Shown here in pieces: positions 1 to 7,718 of a DNA stretch of 64,000 nt. The stretch's first letter is position 1; every line of letters begins with the position of its first letter. The stretch covers positions 2,572,849 to 2,636,848 of the forward strand of contig CAWBJW010000002.1 of NCBI GenBank assembly GCA_963789255.1, read 5' to 3'. Both the position numbers and the translations under genes were made by a program. The notes beneath the pieces are model-generated. The model searched no databases, had not been told where the DNA came from, and saw only the letters and a program-made list of their open reading frames with translations. This DNA is from DATARH01 sp963789255. Lineage in GTDB: Bacteria; Pseudomonadota; Alphaproteobacteria; ATCC43930; CGMCC-115725.

Positions 1-272
1 GCGCGCAGACCTCCGAAAGCGTTTCCGTCGTCATTGTGCCGTCCCCGCTAGCGTCTCCTTATTAATATACAAAGATTGGTTGATCTCGACCACTACACGA
101 ACGGCCCGTCGAAATTCGGATCGCTCCTCATGCTCGGACCGTAAATTGGATGATCCAAACTCCGAAGACCGGGCCGACCCATCCAATTTGCGTCCTCACG
201 ATCAGGCACGGTCGCGGCGCCGGTATCACGCCGCTTGGCGTAATGAATGGGGCCCTGCACCCAGCGCGCGCC

Positions 273-339
273 CTGCGCCGTCGGCGACAGGTTGCGCGCG
301 GCTTCTAGCGCCTGTTCGAGAAGCTTCGTCTTGAGACAT
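273..339 (-). pseudogene. Possible antitoxin N-terminal remnant, frameshifted
   Basis: After an ATG at 339, removing one base gives a reading of about 22 residues that includes KTKLLEQALEAARNL and SPTAQ. This resembles the start of small antitoxin-like proteins of alphaproteobacteria, where a similar helix is followed by AQDEIA. Here the similarity stops after SPTAQ and the frame runs into unrelated sequence. No toxin partner is visible. The match is short and rests on memory of the family, so it may be chance. Confidence 0.25.
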
Positions 340-422
340 ATTCCACGTTCCTATATCGTATATTAGCGCGCTCGTTGCTGCCGGCAAAGCTAGTGGTGCG
401 ATGCAGACATTTGAATCCCATT

Positions 423-527
423 TTGTCATTCCGGGGCGCCGCTGAGCGGCGAACCCGGAATCCATGGACACAGGCCTCTGGAATATGGATTCCGGGTTCG
501 GCCCTGCGGGCCACCCCGGAATGACAA
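423..527. repeat. Long imperfect palindromic intergenic repeat
   Basis: The two ends are inverted copies: TTGTCATTCCGGGG at 423-436 mirrors CCCCGGAATGACAA at 514-527. Inside, a second inverted pair reads CCCGGAATCCAT and ATGGATTCCGGG. The whole element can fold into one long hairpin. This is the look of a dispersed palindromic repeat common between genes in alphaproteobacteria. It lies downstream of the haem synthase and could act as a transcript 3' end. Confidence 0.8.
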
Positions 528-601
528 TCGGGGTGCTTCCGCTGCCGGCGCAAGCACGAATGCCGCCGCCGGCCGAAGGCGTTGGCGGCGCGGCGCCGAT
601 A

Positions 602-1808
602 TCACGCCGCCTGGCGCAATCCAAGGTCCAGCCACACCTCGCAGAGGGCGGCCACCAGCGCCTCGATGTCGGCGTCGCTGTGCAAGGGCGTCGGGGTGAG
701 GCGCAGCCGCTCGGTGCCGCGCGGCACGGTCGGATAGTTGATCGGCTGGACGTAGATGCGGTGCTGGCGCAGCAAGAGGTCCGAGGCGGCGCGGCACAGC
801 GCCGGGTCGCCGACCAGGACCGGCACGATATGGCTGTCGTTCGCCATCACCGGCAGCCCGGCGGCGACCAGCCGGCGCTTTACCGCGGCGACGCGCTCCT
901 GATGCGCGGCGCGCTCGGCGTCGCTCTCCCGCAGGTGACGCACCGCGGCGAGCGCGCCGGCCGCCAGGAGCGGCGGCATCGCGCTGGTGAAGATGAAGCC
1001 CGGCGCATGGCCGCGCAGGAAATCGCACAGCAGCGCCGAGCCGGCGACATAGCCGCCCATCACCCCGAAGGCCTTGGCGAGGGTGCCCTGGATCACGGTC
1101 AGCCGATGCGCGACGCCGTCGCGCTCCGAGATGCCGCCGCCATGCGCACCGTAAAGCCCGACCGCGTGCACCTCGTCGAGATAGGTCATCGCGCCGTGGC
1201 GCTCGGCGACGTCGCACAATCGGGCGATCGGCGCGATGTCGCCGTCCATCGAATAGACCAATTCGAAGCACACCAGCTTCGGCCGCTCGGCCGGCAGCGC
1301 GGCGAGGAGCTCGGCGAGGTGAGCCGCGTCGTTGTGGCGGAAGATCAGCCGCTCGGCGCGGCTGTTGCGGATGCCGGCGATCATCGAGGCATGGTTCATC
1401 GCGTCCGACAGCACGACCATGCCGGGCATGCTGCCGGCCAGGGTCGACAACGCCGCATCGTTGGCGACATAACCCGACGTGAAGACCAGCGCCGCTTCGC
1501 GCCCGTGCAGCCCGGCCAGCTCGCGTTCGAGCAGCACATGGGCGTGGCTGGTGCCGGAGATGTTGCGGGTGCCGCCGGCGCCGGCCCCGGAGCCGTCGCA
1601 GCTCGGCCGCCATCGCCGCCAGCACCCTGGGGTGCTGGCCCATGCCGAGGTAGTCGTTGGAGCACCACACCGTGACCTCGGCGCCGACGCGGTGGTCGAA
1701 GGCGCGAGGAAAATGGCCGCAACGCCGTTCGAGATCGGCGAACACCCGGTAGCGCCCCTCGGCATGCAGCGCATCGAGGCGTGTCTTGAAGAAATCGTCG
1801 AAATCCAT
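602..1808 (-). pseudogene. hemA: 5-aminolevulinate synthase, one +1 frameshift
   Basis: The enzyme condenses glycine and succinyl-CoA to 5-aminolevulinate, the first step of tetrapyrrole synthesis by the C4 route, using PLP. The N-terminal frame from ATG 1808 starts MDFDDFFKTRLDALHAEGRY and includes VTVWCSNDYLGMGQHP. The C-terminal frame carries GAGAGGTRNISGT, the YLDEVHAVGLYG acidic motif and TLAKAFG with the PLP-binding lysine. The two halves are joined at about 1592-1603, where one extra base breaks the frame. Removing it gives 401 residues, the usual length for bacterial ALAS. No other damage is visible, so the gene is probably functional and the indel a sequence error. A palindromic repeat follows the stop codon. 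Confidence 0.85.
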
Positions 1809-1905
1809 GGTCCCGGTCGCCGTCCAGGTTCGCCCTACGCCAAGTTCGCCTTACGTTAGCATGCTCGCGGCGTTGCGCCATGGCGCGGTGTGTCGCGCCG
1901 GCCGG

Positions 1906-2239
1906 TTATTTCTTCGGCGCGCACACGAAGGTTGCGTGGGCCGGCAAGAGGAGCGGGCAGTTCTGCAGATACCAGTCGGTGGCGACCGGCTCGGCGACCG
2001 TATTGGGGCTGCACTCGTGTTGCGCTGCCGCCTGCACTTCGGCGAGCGTGGTCTCCAGCTTGTTGTAGCAGATCGCGACCCGCGGGGTCGCCGGCACACC
2101 GGGCGGCGCGGCCCGCGCCGGGCCCGCCGCCGCGATCGGCTTCGCCGGGCGCGGCACCGTCGGGTAGGGATCGAGCGCGCTGCAGCCCGGCGAGAGCAGC
2201 TGCGCCGATCAGCAAAAGCGCGGCGGCGTGGCGGCTCAT
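1906..2239 (-). pseudogene. Small predicted lipoprotein, one +1 frameshift
   Basis: From ATG 2239 the protein starts MSRHAAALLLIGAAALAG. One extra G at about 2186-2190 then throws the frame; without it the text continues CSALDPYPTVPRP, giving a proper LAGC lipobox. The mature part has AICYNKLETTLAEVQAAA and ends in VCAPKK, with four cysteines that could form disulfides. Repaired length is 110 residues. The start overlaps the stop of the upstream amidase as ATGA, so the two are probably translationally coupled. I do not recognise the family; outer-membrane or periplasmic anchoring is inferred from the lipobox alone. Confidence 0.6.
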
Positions 2240-3525
2240 GCGGCCTCGGCCAGCGCGCGCTCGGCGAACAGCGCGGCTGCCATCAGCCGCGCATCGCGAC
2301 CGGGCCGTCCGACCAGCTGGATCCCGGTCGGCAGCCCGCTCGCGCCCCACAGCGCCGGCAAGGTCACGCAGGGCACGCCGAGCAATGTCCACATCCGGCT
2401 GAACACCGGGTTGCCGGTATAGCCGAGCCCGTGCGGCGCCTCGCCCGGCGCGGCCGGCACCAGCATCGCCTCGCACGGTCCGAAAAACCCATCGAGCCGG
2501 GCGCGCGCCGCGGCGGTCTCGGCGCGCGCCGCCTCGTAAGCGCCGACCCCGACACTCATTCCGGCATCGAGCAGCTGGCCGAGCCGCGGCGACAGTTCGG
2601 CGCTGTGAAAGAGGCGCTCATAGGCGAGCCCGCGCGCCAGCTCGAAACCCATGATCGTCTCTTGCGCGGCGGTCAGTCCCTGATGCTCCGGCGGGACGGC
2701 GATTTCGGCGACCCAGGCGCCGGCGCGTTCGAGCGCGGCGCGGGCGTGGTCGAGCGCCGCCGCGGTGCCCGGCTCGGCTTCCTCCCACACCGGCGTTCGA
2801 TAAAAGCCGAGGCGCGGCGGGGCATCGGGCATCGCGACAGTGCGCAGCGCCGGCCGGCCGCCGAGGATTGCGGCAAGGAAAGCCGCGTCGGCAACATTGC
2901 GTGCCATGGTCCCGATCGTGTCGAGGCTGTCGGCCAGCATCTTGGCCCCGGCGCGCGGGATCACCCCAAAGCTCGGCTTGAAGCCGACGATGCCGCAGTA
3001 CGCGGCGGGCCGAATCACCGAGCCGGCGGTCTGCGTCCCCAGGGCAAGCGGCACCATGAAGTCGGCGACCGCGGCCGCCGAGCCGCTCGACGACCCGCCC
3101 GGGGTGTGCGCCGGGTTGCGCGGATTGGCGGTCTTGCCCGGCGTGAAACAGGCAAATTCGGTGGTGACCGTCTTGCCGAGGACGATCGCGCCCGATGCCC
3201 GCGCCAGCGCGACGCAGGCAGCGTCCGCGGCGGGGCGGTGGCCCTCGTAGATGGCCGAGCCGTAGCCGGTCGGCATGTCCGATGTGTCGAGCAGATCCTT
3301 GACCGCGATCGGGATGCCGTGCAGCGGCCCGCTCGGCGGCGATGCATCGCACTGCCGGGCGGCGGCGAGGGCCGCGTCGCGGTCGAGATGATGCCACGCG
3401 CCGACGACCGCCTCGCGCGCTTCGATCCGGTCAAGGCAGGCGGAGAGGAGCGCCTCGGCACGGAGCCGGCCGGCGGCGATTTCCTGCGCGGCATCGCGGG
3501 CGGAGAGGGCGAGAGGATCGGGCAT
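2236..3525 (-). CDS. Amidase signature family hydrolase
   Basis: This is a 429-residue member of the amidase signature family, which hydrolyses C-N bonds of amides by a Ser-cisSer-Lys triad. The lysine is visible in GIPIAVKDLLDT, the cis-serine in TPGGSSSGSAAAVA and the nucleophilic serine in GTQTAGSVIRPA. I take the start at ATG 3525 (MPDPLALSARDAAQ), because the longer open frame begins with an arginine-rich stretch unlike the family. The substrate cannot be read from the sequence. It overlaps a small lipoprotein gene downstream by four bases. It is not a GatA candidate on context, as no gatC or gatB neighbour is present. Confidence 0.88.
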   Translation of the reverse strand: MPDPLALSARDAAQEIAAGRLRAEALLSACLDRIEAREAVVGAWHHLDRDAALAAARQCDASPPSGPLHGIPIAVKDLLDTSDMPTGYGSAIYEGHRPAADAACVALARASGAIVLGKTVTTEFACFTPGKTANPRNPAHTPGGSSSGSAAAVADFMVPLALGTQTAGSVIRPAAYCGIVGFKPSFGVIPRAGAKMLADSLDTIGTMARNVADAAFLAAILGGRPALRTVAMPDAPPRLGFYRTPVWEEAEPGTAAALDHARAALERAGAWVAEIAVPPEHQGLTAAQETIMGFELARGLAYERLFHSAELSPRLGQLLDAGMSVGVGAYEAARAETAAARARLDGFFGPCEAMLVPAAPGEAPHGLGYTGNPVFSRMWTLLGVPCVTLPALWGASGLPTGIQLVGRPGRDARLMAAALFAERALAEAA

Positions 3526-3691
3526 GGCGGGAACCTGAGAGGGAGGTCGGCGAACCCTAGCGCCGACGCGCCGCCGGCGGAAGCGCGACGCTGCGCGGCG
3601 GCCAGCAACAGGGTCGCAAATCCGGCCGGGCACGCGGTACTATCCGCTCGCGGGGTGTCAGCGGAGCGCCCCCTGGGCCGGGGCGAGCAGC

Positions 3692-3889
3692 ATGGGCGAG
3701 CGCGGCGTAGGCGATCAGGACGACGCGGCGCGCCGGACGGCGGCGCTGATGGGCTTTGTCGTGATCCTCATCCTGGCGATCGCCGGGGTCGTCCTCGTCC
3801 GCGAGCTCGGCAAGAAGGCCACTCTTGAGGATTGCCTGATGGCCGGGCGGCGCAATTGCGCCCCGATTGAGCTGCCGCTGCGGCGGTAG
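3692..3889 (+). CDS. Small single-span membrane protein, hypothetical
   Basis: A 65-residue protein with one strong hydrophobic span (LMGFVVILILAIAGVVLV) near residues 19-36, preceded by an acidic and basic N-terminus and followed by RELGKKATLEDCLMAGRRNC. The C-terminal LEDCLMAGRRNC pattern, with two cysteines, recurs in small alphaproteobacterial membrane proteins as I remember them. GC-rich third positions fit coding sequence. It sits alone between the amidase and a convergent secreted protein. No function can be assigned. Confidence 0.6.
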   Translation: MGERGVGDQDDAARRTAALMGFVVILILAIAGVVLVRELGKKATLEDCLMAGRRNCAPIELPLRR

Positions 3890-3905
3890 CTCCGCCCGCT
3901 GCGGG

Positions 3906-4394
3906 TCAGATGCCTTTGCGATCGCGCGCGATCTCAGCCTGCGCCAGCGCGGGCGGTATCACCCGGACGTAGAACGTGTCGCGCTGAAAGCTGCTGAGAT
4001 CGCCGTCGTTGTCCCAACTGCTCAACAACTCGATCTTGCAATAGACCTGTTGCCCCGGAGCGAGATCGACATCCTGCTCCTGGTTGACATCCTTGCCGAC
4101 GCTCTCGGCTGCGATGTGATAATGCCCGGCCGGCACGTCGCGATAGAAAGCGCTGCCGTTTTCGACGGCCCCGACATAGCTGCCGTTCATGTCGATGCGC
4201 GCCAGGTTCCAGCTCTCGTAGGGCTCATAATCGCGGTAGAACCACACCCGCGCCTGGCCCCCCACACTCGACGGACTCTGGGCCGCGGCTGGCGACGACA
4301 GCGGGGTCCAGCCCGCGACGGCCAGCAACAGAGCGCCTGCCGCCGATCGCAACAGCCGGGCCAGAGGGGTCGGATCGGTTCGCATCACCCTCAT
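3906..4394 (-). CDS. Secreted DUF2846-like protein
   Basis: 162 residues with a signal peptide: a basic start (RTDPTPLARLLR), a hydrophobic core (AAGALLLAVAG) and a likely cleavage after PAAAQ near residue 39. The mature part, with ARVWFYRDYEPY, MNGSYVGAVENGSAFYRDVPAGHYHI and a C-terminal beta-rich stretch, resembles DUF2846, small periplasmic or envelope proteins with a lipoprotein-like beta fold of unknown role. It is first in a run of three exported-protein genes on the minus strand (3906-5361). The start may instead be the methionine four codons in. Confidence 0.7.
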   Translation of the reverse strand: MRVMRTDPTPLARLLRSAAGALLLAVAGWTPLSSPAAAQSPSSVGGQARVWFYRDYEPYESWNLARIDMNGSYVGAVENGSAFYRDVPAGHYHIAAESVGKDVNQEQDVDLAPGQQVYCKIELLSSWDNDGDLSSFQRDTFYVRVIPPALAQAEIARDRKGI

Positions 4395-4433
4395 TATGTC
4401 GCGGCCAGGGCGGTCGGCGGGTCCGGTTGGCGA

Positions 4434-4772
4434 TCAGCGACGGCCACCGCCACCGCCGCGCCCGCCGCCGCCATGCGCCCCGCCGCCGCCATGTGCCCCG
4501 CCGCGGTATCCGCCGCCGCCCCGATAGCCTCGTCCGCCACCCCAGCCACCGCCATAGAAAAAGTCGAACCCGTAATCGGGATAGATATAACCGGGATCTC
4601 CATAGTAATAGGAGAAAGGTGAACAGCCATATCCTGCCAAATAATAGTATCCGGCTGGGCATTGATAGGCGTATTGTGCAGACGTTTGCTGCCCCATTGC
4701 CAAAGCCGCGACAACAAGAGCGACGCTGCCGAGAAAGAGAAGGGTTTGTGGTAGAATTCTGACCTGCCGCAT
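4434..4772 (-). CDS. Secreted glycine/tyrosine-rich protein
   Basis: About 112 residues. I choose ATG 4772 because AGGAGG sits five bases upstream of it. A signal peptide (LPQTLLFLGSVALVVAALAMG, cut after TSAQ) is followed by a Tyr-rich stretch with two cysteines (YQCPAGYYYLAGYGC) and then a low-complexity tail of GGG and RGGGGY units ending in GRR. Such Gly-rich tails are common in exported alphaproteobacterial proteins of unknown function. The tail is encoded by repetitive GC-rich DNA, which makes its exact length the least certain part. Confidence 0.7.
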   Translation of the reverse strand: MRQVRILPQTLLFLGSVALVVAALAMGQQTSAQYAYQCPAGYYYLAGYGCSPFSYYYGDPGYIYPDYGFDFFYGGGWGGGRGYRGGGGYRGGAHGGGGAHGGGGRGGGGGRR

Positions 4773-4806
4773 CATGGCCTCCTGGGGCATCGCTACACCC
4801 TATCCT

Positions 4807-5361
4807 TTATCGGGCTTTGCGCGCCGCCCGCCGCTGACGGAGCTGCGCGAAGACCTTGTCGGCGGCCTTCTTTTGCTGATCCGACATGCTCTGGTAGAGC
4901 GTGTCAAACACGGGGACCAGTTTGGTCAGTGCCTCGCCATGCGCTGTGGTGAGTTGCGTGTACCAGCGAAGCTCGGCGATCGCGGTCATGTCCGGGTGCT
5001 CGACGCGTTGCTGAAACAGCGCCTGCATCGTCTGCGCGTTGCTCCGCATCACATCGGCGAAAGCCTTGAACTGAGCTTCCTGGGCGGGGGTGGTATGAAA
5101 CTGCTCGTGGAGTTCCGTTATCCGGGTTTCGACGCGCGCCGCCGGACCCGCCGCTTGGGTCGGCTCACCGGGCGTCTGCGGCGCTGGGCTCGCAGCGCCG
5201 GGCGAAGCCGGAGCCGGTGCGGCCTGAGCCATCAACATGCCGGCAGGCAAACCGCCCGCATCCGCATGTCTCGGCGCGCCCGCCACCAGGCCGGCCGATG
5301 CCAAGGAGAGGACTAGAATGCTCACGGCGCCGGCCGCTGCATGTGCCGTGCGATCGCTCAT
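4807..5361 (-). CDS. LTXXQ-motif (Spy/CpxP-like) periplasmic protein
   Basis: 184 residues from ATG 5361, which has GAGGTG just upstream. A signal peptide (GAVSILVLSLASAGLVAG) precedes a proline/alanine-rich linker and a helical domain with RITELHEQFHTTPAQEAQFK, MRSNAQTMQALFQQRVEHP and a basic tail. This fits the LTXXQ family, whose characterised members Spy and CpxP are periplasmic stress chaperones or sensors. A perfect TTGATCCAGATCAA box lies 126-139 bases upstream, suggesting control by an FNR/FixK-type regulator; the adjacent Crp/Fnr gene is the obvious candidate. Confidence 0.75.
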   Translation of the reverse strand: MSDRTAHAAAGAVSILVLSLASAGLVAGAPRHADAGGLPAGMLMAQAAPAPASPGAASPAPQTPGEPTQAAGPAARVETRITELHEQFHTTPAQEAQFKAFADVMRSNAQTMQALFQQRVEHPDMTAIAELRWYTQLTTAHGEALTKLVPVFDTLYQSMSDQQKKAADKVFAQLRQRRAARKAR

Positions 5362-5486
5362 GCTTTTCACCTCATCATCCTCCTTCGCATTATCGCCGGG
5401 ACCGGCCCCCGGCTCGGGTTTGCGCTCGTCCGGCGATCCCGCCGGCACCCGGACACGAATTCTGGCCAACATCTGGAAGGGTCGCC

Positions 5487-5500
5487 TTGATCCAGATCAA
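5487..5500. promoter_or_regulatory. FNR/FixK-type box
   Basis: TTGATCCAGATCAA is a perfect inverted repeat of TTGAT-N4-ATCAA, the site bound by FNR and FixK proteins. It lies in the gap between the stop of the Crp/Fnr gene and the start of the LTXXQ gene, so it can only serve the latter as a promoter element. Confidence 0.75.
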
Positions 5501-5521
5501 GGCAATTGCGCGGCTGTGCCG

Positions 5522-6292
5522 TCACGCGCTCGGATCGCGGGCGTCGCCGGCCGGATGTTCGGCGACCAGGCTTTCCAGCCCCGCGTGATCGATGATCCGC
5601 AGATGCCGCCGGTCCCTGAACCTGACTAGGCCGCGCTGTTCGATAACGCGAAACGAGCGGCTCACCGCAGCGAGGGACAGGCCGATATAATCGGCGATGT
5701 CCGACCGGGTCATCGGCAGGTAAATCTCGGCCGCGCCCGTTACCCTGCCCTGCTCGGAGCGGCCAAGCATCTGAACAAACATCGCGATTTTGGGGAGCGC
5801 GCGATGTTGGCCGAGGAGAAAGGCGTGACGCTGCGCCTCTCTCAGCTCGTGGCATGCCTTGCACAAGACGTGGAATCCCAGCGTCGGATCGCTGTGCAGC
5901 AGGTTTTCGAGCGCCACGAGCGGCAGCCGGTAGGCGGTGACCGACGTGACCGCCTCGGCCGAATCCACGTAGCAGCCTTCTTCAGCCAACCCGAGCAGAT
6001 CATCGGGGAACAGAAAGGCGGCGATGGGTCTGGTGCCGTCGGGCAACGTGCGGAACGTCTTCGCCACCCCGACCGTAATATTGTAGATCGCGTCAGCGGG
6101 CGCCCCCTCGCAATAAATCGCCGAGCCTTTGCGGAATCGAACGAGCGAGGCGATCTTTGCGAGCTGGCGTCGCTCACGATCGCTCAACAATTGAAGCGGC
6201 CTGCCGTCCGATTTCTCGCGAAACGGAATGGCCGAGATCGACGGATTTCTGTCGCCTCTGCCCCGCGGGCTGTCGCTGTGAATGTCCGACAT
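5522..6292 (-). CDS. Crp/Fnr family transcription regulator
   Basis: 256 residues from ATG 6292, which has GAGGTG four bases upstream; the longer frame starts at TTG 6331. The cyclic-nucleotide-binding-like beta roll covers roughly residues 35-150 (RFRKGSAIYCEGAPADAIYN), and the C-terminal winged helix contains MTRSDIADYIGLSLAAVSRS. The N-terminus has no cysteine cluster, so it is not an Fe-S FNR and looks closer to FixK. In the recognition helix the glutamate usual in FNR (E-x-x-S-R) is alanine here (AAVSR), which may alter site preference. A perfect FNR-type box at 6427-6440 lies upstream, consistent with regulation by itself or a relative. Confidence 0.88.
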   Translation of the reverse strand: MSDIHSDSPRGRGDRNPSISAIPFREKSDGRPLQLLSDRERRQLAKIASLVRFRKGSAIYCEGAPADAIYNITVGVAKTFRTLPDGTRPIAAFLFPDDLLGLAEEGCYVDSAEAVTSVTAYRLPLVALENLLHSDPTLGFHVLCKACHELREAQRHAFLLGQHRALPKIAMFVQMLGRSEQGRVTGAAEIYLPMTRSDIADYIGLSLAAVSRSFRVIEQRGLVRFRDRRHLRIIDHAGLESLVAEHPAGDARDPSA

Positions 6293-6426
6293 TCTCACCT
6301 CGATCGGATTGCTTCCGGCGCTCGATTGCAAAATCGGTGAAGTCGCTCGACTTTAACGTCAAACAATACCGCCAGAAATTCTTGTCACATTGATTGAAGT
6401 CAGAATCCAAAAAATCTCCACCCGAT

Positions 6427-6440
6427 TTGATCGTGATCAA
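6427..6440. promoter_or_regulatory. FNR/FixK-type box in divergent promoter region
   Basis: TTGATCGTGATCAA is a perfect TTGAT-N4-ATCAA palindrome, extended by one T and one A to TTTGATCGTGATCAAA. It lies between the start of the Crp/Fnr gene (6292, leftward) and the start of the HisKA-like gene (6574, rightward), so it could control either or both. Confidence 0.8.
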
Positions 6441-6573
6441 ACTTTCGGGCGTCAGGCGCCTTCATTGTTCGCCATCGCCGGACTAGGATCGCGATCCAAT
6501 ATCAGCTGCCGCCGCCCGCCCTCTGGCCAGCCTCGGCCGATGCCGTCCACCAAAATTCGCAGGGAGGCGTCCC

Positions 6574-7191
6574 GTGGCACGCAACGGAGGCCCATCCCGG
6601 CCCTCCACCGAAGCGGAAACAGGGCTGTCGCACCGGCGCCGTCGCGCCGGCGCACTCTTGGATGCCTGCCACGAACTGGTCGAGCCCTTGACGGCGCTTA
6701 CCAATTATCTGGAAGTCGCGCGTCGGCTCACCGACGAGGACGCGGAAATCGGCGCGGTCCGGATTGCCGAAATCCTCGACAAAATGTCTGCGCAGGCAGG
6801 CCGCGCGGGGCAGACCCTGGCGCGCCTTCGGCGGTTGCTCCAGGGTGGACCGGCTGAACGCCCGACAGGGGCGGAAGAGGAAGCCGCCGGGCATCCGCAC
6901 CCGGTCGAGCAACCCGGCGGGACGCCGCAGATTCGGGACTATCGCGTCAATTTCATCAACCAATTTGCCAGCGCCGACGAGGTCTTCCGGGTCTGCCAGC
7001 GCTCGATCGTCATTCGCCGCGCCGGCAGCCCGGAAGAAGCGTGCGAGGCGGCAAAGGCGCGCTTTGCAGAGCTCGAAAACGTTTTGGACTGGCGAATTCA
7101 CGCGGCGGCGGTCGAGGTCGTGCCGCTCAGCGTTCAGACTGCACCCGAGTTGTCCCGCAGACATATCGAGGGAGAGCATGAGGATGTCTGA
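6574..7191 (+). CDS. FixL-like HisKA fragment fused to a small conserved domain
   Basis: 205 residues from GTG 6574, with AGGGAGG seven bases upstream. Residues about 28-90 (CHELVEPLTALTNYLEVARR and AQAGRAGQTLARLRRLL) match the dimerisation/histidine-phosphotransfer domain of FixL-type kinases, including the H-E phosphoacceptor pair. There is no PAS domain before it and no ATP-binding domain after it. Instead, after a Pro/Gly linker, residues about 123-190 (RVNFINQFASADEVFRVCQR and AKARFAELENVLDWRIHAA) form a separate domain that I recall as a stand-alone small protein in alphaproteobacteria. The protein could accept or pass phosphate, or act as a dimerisation competitor. It overlaps the next gene by eight bases. 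Confidence 0.7.
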   Translation: MARNGGPSRPSTEAETGLSHRRRRAGALLDACHELVEPLTALTNYLEVARRLTDEDAEIGAVRIAEILDKMSAQAGRAGQTLARLRRLLQGGPAERPTGAEEEAAGHPHPVEQPGGTPQIRDYRVNFINQFASADEVFRVCQRSIVIRRAGSPEEACEAAKARFAELENVLDWRIHAAAVEVVPLSVQTAPELSRRHIEGEHEDV

Positions 7192-7360
7192 CGCCGACGA
7201 GTTACGGACGCTGGCAGCTTGGTACCGGGAATTTGCCGAACGCGCTGGTGATCTGGCAATCTGGGAGGCGCGGTTGCATACCGCCGAAGACCTGGAAGCC
7301 GAGGCCGACCGTCTCGAAGCTAAGTTCGCTGCCGATCGGCACGAAGCAGACACGGAGTAG
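7184..7360 (+). CDS. Small helical hypothetical protein
   Basis: 58 residues from ATG 7184 (MSDADELRTLAAWYREFAER), or 60 if the ATG at 7178 is used; GGGAGAG lies upstream of both. The pattern LAAWYREFAERAGDLAIWEAR followed by LEAEADRLEA recurs in small alphaproteobacterial proteins of unknown function in my memory. It is predicted all-helical and soluble. The start overlaps the end of the HisKA-like gene and the DUF2934 gene follows after 12 bases, so the three form one transcript. Confidence 0.65.
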   Translation: MSDADELRTLAAWYREFAERAGDLAIWEARLHTAEDLEAEADRLEAKFAADRHEADTE

Positions 7361-7372
7361 GATGAGCGCGCC

Positions 7373-7561
7373 ATGTCGGACGAGCGAGAGGAAGCCATTC
7401 GCGAGCGGGCCTACGCGATCTGGGAGCAGGAAGGCCGTCCAGACGGCAAGAGCCTCGCTCATTGGCTGCAGGCGGAAGCCGAAACCGCAGCGGAAAAGAT
7501 CGTCGGCGTCACCGACGACGGCAAAATTGTGAAGCCGGCGTCGCGACGCCGCCGCGCGTAG
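7373..7561 (+). CDS. DUF2934 family protein
   Basis: 62 residues. The core IRERAYAIWEQEGRPDG followed by LAHWLQAEAE is the DUF2934 signature, a short helical motif found in rhizobial and related genomes with no assigned biochemistry. A basic tail (SRRRRA) ends the protein. It is last in the operon with the HisKA-like and small helical genes; a GC-rich perfect hairpin follows at 7621. Confidence 0.8.
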   Translation: MSDEREEAIRERAYAIWEQEGRPDGKSLAHWLQAEAETAAEKIVGVTDDGKIVKPASRRRRA

Positions 7562-7620
7562 CGCATCCCACGCGGCCCTTTCAAGCCGCATCAGCCGCTT
7601 TGGAGCCGTCGGCGCAATTT

Positions 7621-7641
7621 CACCGGCCCCGACGGCCGGTG
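7621..7641. terminator. Perfect GC hairpin, possible transcript end
   Basis: CACCGGCC and GGCCGGTG form a perfect eight-base stem around a five-base loop, 60 bases after the DUF2934 stop. No T-run follows, so it is at best a weak or Rho-assisted terminator, and it could equally be a leader structure of the aminotransferase gene that starts at 7719. Confidence 0.3.
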
Positions 7642-7718
7642 CCGAGGGCCGGTGCCCGGCGACTTGTCGCGGTGGCCTTTCCCCGCCACACTGCACCGCC
7701 CGCCGCTGGAGCACCGCG

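Larger units (their letters stand above)
1..601. other. Gene-poor edge region
   Basis: No intact gene is supported here. The short open frames on both strands lack a convincing ribosome site and recognisable protein. The stretch holds a possible antitoxin gene remnant at 273-339 on the minus strand, an AT-richer patch around 340-370 that could be its promoter, and a long palindromic repeat at 423-527. Any gene to the left lies outside the window. Confidence 0.5.

Noticed and set aside
1786..3828. 680-residue open frame on the plus strand
   Set aside because: It is antisense to the amidase and haem synthase genes, arginine/glycine-rich without motifs, and open only because of high GC content.
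6373..6390. Possible third FNR-type half-site pair (TTGATTGAAGTCA)
   Set aside because: Only the left half matches; the right half is GTCAG, not ATCAA.
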